64,000 bases of DNA from Anthostomella pinea. Its lineage: Eukaryota > Ascomycota > Sordariomycetes > Xylariales > Xylariaceae. Under the pieces are notes generated by a model. It saw nothing but the letters and a program-made list of their open reading frames with translations. It was not told the DNA's origin and ran no database searches. Numbering within the stretch: the stretch's first letter is position 1; each line of letters starts with the position of its first letter. Positions 11,576-22,079 of this stretch are shown here, in pieces. A program made the translations under genes and the position numbers. Location: contig CAUWAG010000003.1 of assembly GCA_963556695.1 (NCBI GenBank), positions 372,001 through 436,000 of the forward strand. The letters are read 5' to 3'.

Positions 11576-12040
11576 CTATGCCTGCGTGGCGCCAGTGACA
11601 GGACAGGCACCAGTGGCACCCTTGACCGCGGGATGTGTGACCACCTTGTCCTTGTGATGTCCGACCTTCGCCTTGGTGACCGGACACTCGGCTCCGTCGG
11701 CTTGGCCCTCGGTGCTCGGGTGGTCGGGGGGCAGGACAGTAGTTACGGGCCCGACGACGGGGCAGACCTTGTCGTCCATCTCCTTGCTCTTGGCCTGGTT
11801 GACGACGCTCTTGAGGGCAGGGCAGGCTTGGGCGTCAGCGGAGCCGGTCGACTTGGTGGTGGAAGAAGCAGTGCTATCGCTGGGGACGGACGGGTGCTTG
11901 GACAGGTTGTGATGGTGGTCTGTCTTGGCACCGACGACGGGACACGTCTGTCCCGGCTTCGAGAGGTCTACCTCGGGGTGTGTAGGCGGCAGGGTGCTGT
12001 TGGTGGTTCCCACGACGGGACAGACCTGAGCGGAAGCCAT
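11576..12040 (-). CDS. Small protein with six Cys-Pro repeats (CPVVG/CPVTG motifs)
   Basis: A single exon encodes 154 residues without signal peptide or membrane segment. Six Cys-Pro dipeptides are spaced along it (VCPVVG, TCPVVG, ACPAL, VCPVVG, ECPVT, ACPVTG). Four His-Pro elements lie between them (HPEVDL, HPSVPS, HPSTEG, HPAVKG), and DHHHN and GHHKD add more His. All six Cys in the protein are in Cys-Pro pairs. Cys-Pro pairs are known heme-regulatory motifs in other proteins, so heme or metal binding is possible, but that is inference. I chose the Met at 12040 because the repeats begin right after it; the frame upstream is low-complexity leader. The rest of the chain looks disordered (Ser/Thr/Lys-rich). 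No named family recognised. Confidence 0.7.
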   Translation of the reverse strand: MASAQVCPVVGTTNSTLPPTHPEVDLSKPGQTCPVVGAKTDHHHNLSKHPSVPSDSTASSTTKSTGSADAQACPALKSVVNQAKSKEMDDKVCPVVGPVTTVLPPDHPSTEGQADGAECPVTKAKVGHHKDKVVTHPAVKGATGACPVTGATQA

Positions 12041-12996
12041 GATTGCTGATGGTGCTGGTTTGTTTGCTGTTCTTGCTGTTCTGCTGGATGATACCGATGT
12101 ATGCCTGTTGGATAAACGTTGACGACGACGAGGTAGCTTGTTGATGGAGGGGGGTGAGGTAGACAGGGAAGGAGGAGAAAGGGGACAAAGGGCATATATG
12201 TCTAGGTACGTATGCCTAACCTTACCTAGGCATCCAGCCAGCCAGCCAACCTCGTAGGCAGCCAGAGTCAGCCCACATGAGCCCAATGGGTAACCTCAAG
12301 CTAGCATTCCAAGGTACGGTAGCTATAGAATGATATGGTCTCGACTCCGCCAGGTTGCCTCGTGTACTTGGTGGGCATGATTTGAATCGCATCGAGTCCT
12401 ATTGGTTGTGGCCGTGGGGATCTAGGTATGCGGGAATCCCAGGGATACCGGGCAGCCAGAGTCAGGTAGCAGCAGCGGTCCAACCTACCTTGGCCTTTAC
12501 CTACCGCCAACCTCGTACTGCATTGGTAGCATGCAGCTCGACGCTGGCCGAACCCCGTCTTGTTCACTCGGACGGCAAAGCCCTTCAGATGTGAGCGGAA
12601 GAGCAACGTCGGCATGACCTCGCCTCTGATGGCAATGCCTGCCCATAATTGTGAGCTTTGAGGACGCCCACCAGCTTGCCTCATGATAATGGGCCATGGC
12701 GGGATCGAGGGGCTCTTTCTTGGTGGATCTGACCAAAGCTACCCCTCATCCAAAACCGCTAACTGACATGGGCTTAGTCCTGCCATATCGGAGGTAGGCC
12801 ACTAGGAGCCTCCGAACTGACCGCGCCAGTCTCAGTTCAGCGGTAAAGCCCGCCTCCACCGCCCGGCAGAAATGCGTCCCCACTAAAATTTTGGGCGCAG
12901 AGCTATGCGCCTCTGGCAAGAAATCATCGTGGGTTTCCTTCTCTGCGACGCTAAAGCTCTCGAGGCCGGAACATTGTGCGCTCTTTTTCATTCACG
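12041..12996. other. Divergent intergenic region between the Cys-Pro protein and KRE33
   Basis: It contains the promoters of two divergently transcribed genes. The first 150 bases upstream of the Cys-Pro gene are rich in short purine/pyrimidine tracts. A CAGC/CAGCCAGC-type microrepeat lies near 12232-12248. No further gene is supported. Confidence 0.4.
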
Positions 12997-15900
12997 ATGG
13001 AGTCCAGGATGGAGCAGAAGGTCTTGTAAGATCAACCTCCCGCTAGCCCACATTTCCATATTGTCGCATCAGGTCGCTGACTACCATCATGTAGAGACTC
13101 GAGAATTCCTGCCCTCATCCGGAATGGTAAGGACACCCGCGCTGCCAGCTGCTATACTCGACTAACACTCGGAAAGGAATTCAAGAGAAGCGCCGGAGCT
13201 TTTTTGTCGTCATTGGAGACAACTCCAAAGACATGATCACCAAGCTGGTGAGGACGTCCCTCCACCCATCGCCCGAGTCTACCGACAGCTGATACCGACC
13301 TGCGCAGCACTTCATAGCAACACAGCAGAACCTGAAGCAGAACAAGTCGGTACTATGGGCGTACAAGAGCAAGCTGCTTGGTTTCACTAGGTATATTACT
13401 CTCTTCCTGTCTTCTAGATATAGGAATCAGGACTGACTGACGGGCTCGGGCAGTCACCGAAAGAAGCGCGAGAACAAGATCAAGAAGGAGATCAAACGCG
13501 GCATCCGTGAGGCCAATACCGATGATGCTTTCGAACTATTCGTCACTCTCAACGACATCAGATATTGTTATTGTGCGTTACCCCCAGGACTCATTTCAGG
13601 AGTAGCGATAAGGGAAGCGATTACTGACTTTAGCATTTGCAGACAAGGAGACCGAAAAGGTACCGACCGAAGCCACTCCGAGGCCAGACAACCCGCAGCA
13701 CGATCGACTAATAACTCGTATAGATATTAGGTCAAACCTTTGGCATGTGTGTTTTACAGGACTTCGAAGCTATCACACCGAACACTCTTGCGCGCACAAT
13801 CGAGACGGTATGTCGATACCGCCCCCTTCCCTCCCCTCGCCCACATATTCTTGCTAACAAACCGGCCCAGGTGGAAGGTGGTGGCCTAGTGGTCTTGTTG
13901 CTAAAGGGTCTTCAAAGTCTCAAGCAGCTCTACACACTTTCTATGGATGTCCACTCGAGATACCGCACCGAAGCCCATGACGACGTTACCGCGCGATTCA
14001 CCGAGCGCTTCATCTTGTCGCTAGGAAGCTGTGAGAGTTGTCTCGTCATCGATGATGAGTTCAACGTCCTGCCCATTTCCGGCGCCAAGGGGGTAACCGC
14101 ACTTCCTGCTCCCGATCCAGACAAATCAAAGACCGAGGCCCAGAAGGAGCTAGAAGCTATCAAGGGATCGCTTCAAGATACACGCCCCGTCGGATCGCTC
14201 GTCACCCTGGCTCGGACCGTTGATCAAGCAAAGGCGCTGTTGACCTTTGTTGAAGCCATTGCCGAAAAGACTTTGCGGAATACGGTTACCCTTACAGCAG
14301 CACGTGGAAGAGGTAAATCAGCCGCCCTCGGAGTTGCAGTGGCAGCTGCTATTGCTCATGGATACTCGAACATCTTCATAACGTAAGTCCTACGACTTGA
14401 TTCGACCTTGACTGTGTTGCTTTTTTCTCGCAAGAGATTCCGCTCCCATTCCATGTGCGTGTCCCTGCTAACACGCATAAGCTCACCGTCTCCCGAGAAC
14501 TTGAAGACTCTGTTCGAATTCCTCTTCAAAGGCTTCGATGCTTTAGGGTACTCAGACCATGCCGACTACTCTATCATTCAGTCTACAAATCCCGACTTTA
14601 ATAAAGCAATCGTCCGTGTCAACGTTCACCGATCCCACCGCCAGACCGTGCAGTATATCCGGCCCCAGGATGCCCACGTCTTGGGCCAAGCTGAACTTCT
14701 AGTCATCGATGAAGCAGCAGCAATCCCACTACCTCTGGTGCGAAAGCTGATGGGGCCTTACCTCGTTTTTATGGCCTCGACCATCAATGGCTACGAGGGC
14801 ACGGGTCGTGCTCTGTCCTTGAAACTCATTAAGTCTATGAGAGAATCATCAAGAGCCGGGGCACCAACCAACGGCACCGAACTTGCTGACCGGTCAACTG
14901 GAAGAACTGCCAAAATCCAGGAGGAGAGCCACCAAGGGGGACGCAAGCTAAGAGAGATTACCCTTGCCGAGCCAATCAGATACTCCCAGGGCGATCCTAT
15001 CGAGCGGTGGCTCAATACTCTTCTGTGTTTAGACGCGACTCTGCCACGCTCCAAGATAAACACGCAGGGTTGTCCGGACCCGTCTCAGTGTCAGCTGCTC
15101 AAAGTCAACCGTGACACCTTGTTCTCATTCCAGTACGTCCGTCCAGTTTGCCGTCCTCATTTTCCTCTGTCGCTCGCCAGGACGGCCTATCGAGTGTTCT
15201 ACACTTTGAGCACTGATTTGCACTACGACCTACCGAAGTCATCTGACAGCAATGTGTGCTAATCGTGACCTTTCAAAGTCCCGTTTCTGAGAAATTCCTT
15301 CAACAGATGGTCGCTCTATACGTGGCGAGTCATTGTGAGTATCATCGCTCGTCTAAAGCATGGGCCACACTGGACCACTGACGAAACGAACAGATAAGAA
15401 TTCACCTGATGATCTACAATTGATGAGTGACGCTCCCGCTCACGAGCTATTCGCCCTTACAGCTCCGATTACTGAAGCTGGCCGGTTGCCGGAACCGCTT
15501 TGTGTCATACAAGTTGCCCTGGAAGGTAAGATCAGTCGACAGAGCGTTTTGAACAGTCTGAGCCGCGGCTCGCGACCTGCTGGCGACTTGATTCCGTGGC
15601 TGGTCTCGCAACAATTCCAAGATGAAGATTTCGCGTCACTGTCTGGAGCTAGAGTGGTACGCATTGCCACGAATCCAGATTATGCGGGCATGGGTTACGG
15701 TTCGAAGGCACTCGAGCTTCTCACCGACTTCTACGAAGGCAGGTTCGCTAGTCTGTCCGAAGATAGCGACCTTGGTGTTGAGGAGACGATGGTCCGAGTC
15801 ACGGATGCCGAGTTGGCAGATGCTTCTTTGCAAGATGAGATCAAGGTTCGCGACATCAACAAAATGCCGCCACTCTTCGCCAAGCTTTCCGAGGTGCGAC

Positions 15901-17160
15901 CTGCGACTCTCGACTATGTAGGTGTCAGCTATGGGCTAACCCAGCCACTTCACAAATTCTGGAAGAGAGCTGCGTTTGCGCCCGTATATCTGCGACAGAC
16001 AGCGAACGATTTGACTGGGGAGCATACCTGTGGTGAGTAAAAGCCCAAGCTATCTCGTTTCCTAGTCGCCCGTTGTCCGAGTTGGTGCAGTTTGGGCCAT
16101 GCTTACACTAGGGCTTTCCTCCGCCTCACCTTAACAACTTATAGAGGACCAGTACTAACCCTAGTGCTGCAGTGATGCTTCGACCGCTCGAGCGAAGCGA
16201 CGACACGACGTGGCTAGGAGCGTATGCAAACGACTTCCACTCTCGATTCCTCTCGTTGCTGTCATACCAGTTCCGGACGTTCGCGTCCATCATGGCGCTG
16301 AGCATCGACGAGTCGGCGAACTCGGGGGCTCGACTTGACCCGTCAACCACGCCTCCGCCGCTCACCAAAGAGGTCTTGGACTCCCTCCTCAGCCCTTTTG
16401 ATATGAAAAGGCTTGATTCCTACTCCAACAACATGCTCGACTACCATGTTATCCTCGATCTCATACCGGCGCTGGCAAATCTCTATTTCACTGGTCGGAT
16501 CAGGGGCGATGTCAAGCTCACGGGTGTGCAGCAGGCGATCCTGCTGGCGGTCGGGCTGCAGCGTAAGGATATGGATGCGGTTGCAGAGGAGCTCTCGCTT
16601 CCGACGTCTCAGCTCCTGGCCATGTTCATCAAGATCATGAAGAAGATGACGTCGCATTTCGGGTCACTGATCTCCGGGGCTATTGAGGCGACCATGCCCA
16701 AGGCGAATGCCATCGGCGTCACTGTCGAGAATGCGAGCGGAGTACACGATGACGAGAAGGTAGACACAAGGTTTGCCCCCCTGGAGACGGCATTGCAGGA
16801 TGAGTTGGAGGAAGGCGGAGATGAGGCACTGAAAGAACTGCGGCGGAAGCAAAGAGAGTTGATCGACTCTCTGCCATTGGACCAGTAAGGCGCCCGTTAC
16901 CCCTGATACAGCTCTCGTTTTGCAACGGCGATTCTAATGTCACATTCAGGTACGAGGTAGAGGGCGATGCTCCCGGATGGGTGGATGCGGAGAAGCAGGT
17001 GCAGAAGGCCAGCAAGCACGGACAGTCTCGGACGGTTGTGAGCGTCAAATCCAGCAAGTCCAAGAGGAAAGCCGGCGGGGCTACGGCGGCAGAGGTTTAT
17101 GAAGAAGCATTTGCAGATAAGCCACACAAGAAGGCCAAGAAGTCGAAGAAGAGCCACTGA
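12997..17160 (+). CDS. KRE33: RNA cytidine acetyltransferase (KRE33/NAT10), 18S rRNA and tRNA ac4C synthase
   Basis: Thirteen exons (12997-13025, 13095-13126, 13177-13247, 13308-13390, 13454-13572, 13643-13659, 13724-13807, 13871-14382, 14482-15132, 15279-15334, 15394-16032, 16173-16884, 16950-17160) join in phase to 1071 residues, against about 1056 in yeast Kre33. The N-terminus reads through DSRIPALIRNGIQEKRRSFF. Then come SHRKKRENK, FGMCVLQDFEAITPN, a Walker A loop (ARGRGKSAALG, about residue 290) of the helicase-like domain, LLVIDEAAAIPLPLV (Walker B), and the acetyl-CoA-binding GNAT segment RIATNPDYAGMGYGSKAL. A Lys-rich tail suits nucleolar location. The enzyme acetylates cytidines in small-subunit rRNA and, with an adaptor, in tRNA, and is needed for ribosome assembly. 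The 29-nt first exon and 17-nt sixth exon are easily missed by gene finders. The first exon was placed from the phase and the match to family N-termini. Confidence 0.92.
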
Positions 17161-18020
17161 TGAGGTTCTGTGGGTTGTCATATGATTGATATTTGTACAT
17201 AGATTTGGCATGGGCTGGGTGTTGAGGCGTCATTTCAGGAGATTCCCTGTTGCGACTTTAGCTACTCAGTTGTCCTACTTGTATATTCCTTCTTCCTGTC
17301 CCTTGCCCGCTGTAGCCACGTGTGTGACTTGCCCTGAGACTGCTGGACCATCGAGTACATTCAATTGTCGGCTACGTCCAGTGTAAACGGGTGCTACACC
17401 CTGTAGGATCATTAGCCCGAGCTAACCTTAACGCCTATGTCCGTTCGGCCTCAGACTGCAGTAGTTGAAGTACAGCATACCCGCTCCGGATTCGTCAGAT
17501 GGAAGTTCAGAGACGGGTGAAACCATGTCGGTCAAGCGTGTCCATGATGACGCATCCACATCGTGTGACAGTGGAGGTTCCAATTATCAGTGCCGAGACA
17601 TGGTGGACGAGTGCCGCGCAGCACTAAAGGAGGGGAAAGAGAACCTTGAGGAACAAGGGTTGAACAACCTTGGAAGGGTTAGGCAAGCAGTGGCAAGCAG
17701 TGGCAACCTTGGTATACCGACCCGAGACATCTGATACCTTGATGACGATAGTGTTGAGTGATGGAGGAAGGAACTCTATGGCGTCATAGGTAGCCACAGA
17801 CTGCAGCTGCCGTGATTGCTGAGTAAAAAAAGCAAAACGTTGGAACCCTATCACCATCACTTTTAGATAAGAGGTATCTACCCGCATCTATCTATAACTG
17901 CTCGTGCTGCCCACCAAAGCTCAACTTAACCCTCACTTCATAAGTTATATGTCTCGCAACGTCCGCGCCTTTTCAACCATCATCTCCAGACATCTACCCG
18001 CCGAAGCAATCACCGCCACC
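17161..18020. other. Intergenic region, no gene recognised
   Basis: This is the KRE33 3' side and the promoter of the aldo-keto reductase. A ten-base unit (CAAGCAGTGG) is repeated directly near 17685-17705. The small frame at 17465-17734 has no domain. The reductase frame is open back to 17904, so translation could in principle begin at Met codons upstream of 18021. Confidence 0.4.
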
Positions 18021-19073
18021 ATGCCCGCCGTCCGATCAGCCTACGACCCCAAGGACATGCAGTTCCGCCACCTGGGCCCCACGGGGCTCAAGGTGAGCGT
18101 GCTGTCCCTCGGTGGATGGCTCACATACGGAGGCACCCAGAAGGGCGAGATCGTCAAAAAGTGCCTCGAGGCAGCGTGGAGCCACGGCATCAACACCTTC
18201 GACACGGCTGAGACGTACGCGTCGGGCGAGTCCGAGGTCGAGATGGGCCAGGCCCTGAAGGAGCTCGACTGGCCGCGTGACGAGTACGTCTTGACCACCA
18301 AGATCTTCTTCGGAACCGGTCGCAAGGAGCCCAACACGCGCGGTCTGAGCCGAAAGCACGTCGTCGAGGGCCTGAAGAGTTCTCTTGAGCGTCTGCAGCA
18401 GCCCTACGTTGACGTCGTGCTCGCTCACCGCCCGGACTACGCCACGCCCATGAAGGAGATCGTCGAGGGCTTCACCCAGGTCATTCGCAACCTCAACCTC
18501 GCCTACTACTGGGGAACCTCGGAGTGGAGTGCCGTCCAGATCCAGGAGGCCACCCAGATCGCCGAGCGGTACAACCTCATTGCACCCGTCGTCGAACAAC
18601 CTCAGTACAACGCCTTCCACCGTGAGCGCTTCGAGGTCGAGTATGCCCCCATCTTTGACCAGTACAAGTACGGAACCACCATCTGGTCGCCGCTGGCCTC
18701 GGGCTTCCTGACGGGCAAGTACAACAACGGCATTCCCGAAGGCTCGCGGTACGCGAACCACAAGGACTTCTTCGAGGGCACCATCAAGCAGCTCGAGAGC
18801 GAGGAGGGCAAGGCCAAGATTGAGAAGGTCAAGAAGCTCACCAAGATTGCCGAGCGACTGGGCGGCACCATGGCATCGCTGGCGCTGGCGTGGACCCTCA
18901 AGAACCCCAACGTGAGCACAGTCATCCTCGGCGCCACCAAGGTCGAGCAGATCGAGGACAACGTCAAGGCCGTCAAACTGGCGGACAAGATCACGCCCGA
19001 GGTCATGGAGGAGATCGAGAAGATTCTCGACAACGCCCCCGCGCAGCCTCCCAAGTTTGGACGTGAGAGATGA
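18021..19073 (+). CDS. Aldo-keto reductase, voltage-gated K+ channel beta-subunit type
   Basis: A single exon encodes 350 residues from the Met at 18021, chosen because family members begin [15 protein letters not shown]. Two earlier in-frame Met codons (17904 and 17949) would add up to 39 residues with an [12 protein letters not shown] stretch that could resemble a mitochondrial leader. The (beta/alpha)8 fold signatures are present: [83 protein letters not shown] and [13 protein letters not shown]. The catalytic tetrad is D61, Y66, K94 and H136; animal Kv-beta proteins have Asn at the last position. It is expected to be a cytosolic NADPH-dependent carbonyl reductase; the physiological substrate is not evident. 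Confidence 0.88.
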   Translation: MPAVRSAYDPKDMQFRHLGPTGLKVSVLSLGGWLTYGGTQKGEIVKKCLEAAWSHGINTFDTAETYASGESEVEMGQALKELDWPRDEYVLTTKIFFGTGRKEPNTRGLSRKHVVEGLKSSLERLQQPYVDVVLAHRPDYATPMKEIVEGFTQVIRNLNLAYYWGTSEWSAVQIQEATQIAERYNLIAPVVEQPQYNAFHRERFEVEYAPIFDQYKYGTTIWSPLASGFLTGKYNNGIPEGSRYANHKDFFEGTIKQLESEEGKAKIEKVKKLTKIAERLGGTMASLALAWTLKNPNVSTVILGATKVEQIEDNVKAVKLADKITPEVMEEIEKILDNAPAQPPKFGRER

Positions 19074-20350
19074 GGGTAGAGCAGTGAGTATGCAGATGTG
19101 CAGCTCGTGCAGACGAACCCAGTTGTTCCAGCACGGTCTGGGCACGGAGGAAACCTAGTCAATCACAATACGATATGATCAAATTGAAATGGGGGTATCC
19201 TTACGTATCCTGATGTGTACTGAACTGCTCAGGCTGTCAGCTCCCACGCGCATGCGACATGCTACAAGAGCACCACGATTCATTGACAGGTCGTCAAGAT
19301 TGAGGCGCTCTGCGGTCCAGCCCAGTCGCACAGCATGTAAGCATGTAAGATTCTTAAACTGACTACGAAGGGGCTATAATTGGCACCCCACGTGTCAGCA
19401 GCCAACATGCAGCCAAGTAAAAGTTCCAACATGCATCCCATCCCGGTGGGTAAGTCTGCGGGTGAGGGTTAAGTCCGAACCACTTACATATATGTGAGGC
19501 TTGCGACCGAATGTCCTGGTACGTTACCTTCGAGTGTTCTTGTTACGCCCTGTTGACTGGCGGACTGGGAGAATACGCCTGTCGACACAGCCCTCTCGTT
19601 CATGGTGTGTATGGTCTCATCACCCTTCGCGATGGTGAGACTTTCGTCCCTTGGAACGGTACGCCGGCTTTTTCTACTACGATGTCGAGTATAACTCGTC
19701 GGTCGACATCTAATTCACTAAAGTAATTTAAGCTAGGCGATGGGGGTTTCTCTGGCTATATGAGCAGTTTCTATGCGTCTGCTTCCACATATGAGGCGGT
19801 CGCGGCCGAAAAGTCACAACGTCATACCCCTTGTCAGGAGTGACACGAAGCCTGAATATACTCATTGAGTCTACGGGCGGGTTTGCCTACCACGTCCATA
19901 GTACTTGTTATCTTGGCGGAGCAGCATCAAGCGCTGTCTCGAGCACAGAACTCGCAGCAACCAGTGTGCTAACAAGGGCTTCTATTTCGGCCTCGAGGCA
20001 GAGCTTATCAGCCGGTTCACGCTTCTTCAACTTCAAACCGCAGGTCGATGGCTAGTAGACTACTCACCGGCTGCCCCATGAATGCTATTGGAGCATGCTC
20101 TCGACATGCGCGGACTCCTTCTCAAAGTATACCCGTCCACCTGTGACGTTCCAGTCAGGCTTGAGGCCCATTGACTGCTCAGTTCTGGGGCTTATAAATA
20201 TCGAACACTTCGAGGCCATATTAACTCGTGTTTTCCAATCTAACTTCCTCCCCCAGGTCTCAGCGACAGCATCCACCCATTGGACAGCATCCACCCAGTG
20301 GACAACATCATTCATCGATCACATTGCATCGCTAATCTCGGCTGATCAAG
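19074..20350. other. Intergenic region, no gene recognised
   Basis: About 1.3 kb between the reductase and the PTH11 relic. Frames at 19511-19726 and 19831-20055 have no identifiable features. Small direct repeats (GCATGTAA twice near 19334, CCAACATGCA near 19403 and 19427) are the only structure noted. Confidence 0.4.
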
Positions 20351-21626
20351 ATGCTCATACACGGGTTACAAACCCGGTACGTCGATCGCACCCTCTACAT
20401 CCTTCTGATATCAAATTGTGTCCTTGGCTGCCTAGCTGTCGTCAGCACGGGGCTTCGGGTAGCATCTCGCAAGCTTTCTCGTGTTGGTCTCAGCTGGGAT
20501 GACTACTTGGCACTCTGTTCCGTGGTATGTCGGCTTGGAGTTCCTTCGAAATTGGGAATACTAACCCAAGCACTTGAACGGGTAGCCGCAAGCTATAGGA
20601 CTGCTAGTTATACTGGGCATGTGTCAGTGCCTCTTGTCTTCCACCCACTCAAGCCGCGACACACAACAACTGATCTATAGTAGGGGCTTCGCTCGGCCTA
20701 GGCTACGCTTTCATGCATGTATACCTTAACCTTTCGTGGATACTTATGGTTAGTAGACCTACAGATACCGCTTGGACCTGTAACGAACTTGACGAACTTC
20801 GGGGCTGACGGAGTCTAGCTGCTAATACCATTCCAACTGCTCTACGCGACATCTCTGGCCACCACCAAGCTGAGCATGCTGTGCTTCTACCTGCGTCTCT
20901 TTCGTAACCAAGCCAACAAGCGCCTACGATGGGCAACGAAAGGCGTAATCGTGTTAATCATCGTATGGACTACCGGCAACATCCTACAGGTGCTGCTGAT
21001 CTGTCGCCCTCTGGCAGCGGCCTTTGAATCGACGGTTGATGGCGTGTGCGGATATCAGAACCTGTCTCTCATATGCATTTCTGCCTTCAGTGTTGTCACA
21101 GACTTCATTGTGCTCTTGCTACCATTATCGACAGTATGGGGATTGAAGATGAGCAAGTGGTGAAAGGTCCAGCTGACACTGGTCTTTTCGCTAGGCTTCA
21201 TGTACGTCTCTATGCTCCTCGGCTGCCCATCACACGAATTCACTACTATGAACTCACCCCCTTTATAGCACGAGCTTCGTCAGTGTCGCCCGCATGGTCC
21301 TGATCTCGACCAGACATCTGCTAGAGTTTCACAGGAGTGGCCTAAGCAGAGGCACCGAAGCAATGGTATGGCCCGCTGGCCTGTCGGCCATGGAGACAAA
21401 TCTAGCGATACTATGTATCAATATGCCGATGCTACGCCCGTTGTGGTCCAAGAACAGAGACAAGATACGCGCTCCCACGACAGGGACAGGTTCTCAAGGC
21501 ACGATTCTTACAGGCTCTAACTGGTCAAAGATCGCCGAAGAGGGAAGAGAGAAAGTATCGGACGAGCGCTGTCCGTTTCACAGCCCAAAGCGACTTTCCG
21601 GACCCTCCGACGAAGAGCAAGCTTGA
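20351..21626 (+). pseudogene. PTH11-like seven-helix receptor (fungal rhodopsin-like domain), disrupted by an in-frame stop
   Basis: Exon pieces follow the fungal PTH11-like rhodopsin domain: YILLISNCVLGCLAVVSTGLR, then WDDYLALCSV up to a donor at 20525. PQAIGLLVILG and LGLGYAFMHVYLNLSWILM follow, then LLIPFQLLYATSLATTKLSML (the usual LYATSLATTKLSIL region) and VCGYQNLSLICISAFSVVTDFIVLLLPLSTVWGLKMSKW. A TGA at 21161-21163 interrupts the frame, which continues KVQLTLVFSLGF and, after an intron, TSFVSVARM. An Arg is usual at that spot (WRKVQ), so CGA to TGA is the simplest explanation. The C-terminal cytoplasmic tail continues to 21626. The border of the third piece (near 20620-20680) does not splice cleanly, a second sign of decay. 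In an intact form such proteins sense external cues at the plasma membrane. Confidence 0.7.
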
Positions 21627-22079
21627 GGCCGCTTCGCTTCGGCTCCAGTCCGGTAGAGCCAGGCTGTCCGTAGTTCGGTTCCACGTCAAAATATGCCCGG
21701 GGTCTCGTTGCTTCTATCAGAAGCATGGATGACTGGAAGTCTTCGGTAATCTATTGATGAGGGCATATGCAGATGTCGTGACGATCCACAGAAAGGTATG
21801 ATAGCTTGAATTGATGATTTTTGACTGTATAATACCGGTGCTTCGAGGAGATGACAAGAGACAGTATGAGGCCTAACTTGTTTGTCTGGCCACAGTCTCA
21901 GGTGCTTCGAAGAGAGGAGTTATCCTACTCCATACAGCCCTCCCTCCAAGGACGCCCACTTCCGACCTCAGACGGTTTTAAACAACCTCGATGCCCTGGG
22001 TATGGCTTAAAACTGGCTGATCATGTGTCTATTCTGTGTTTTTGATAGGTGTATTACGGGGTTTGTGACGGTCATTAGT
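21627..22079. other. Transition into the AT-rich block
   Basis: No gene is recognised. Base composition is ordinary up to about 22060 and then changes abruptly. Confidence 0.4.

Noticed and set aside
18036..19145. Long minus-strand open frame opposite the aldo-keto reductase
   Set aside because: It mirrors the strong third-position GC of the reductase; the composition is Leu/Asp/Val-rich with no domain, so it is a shadow frame.
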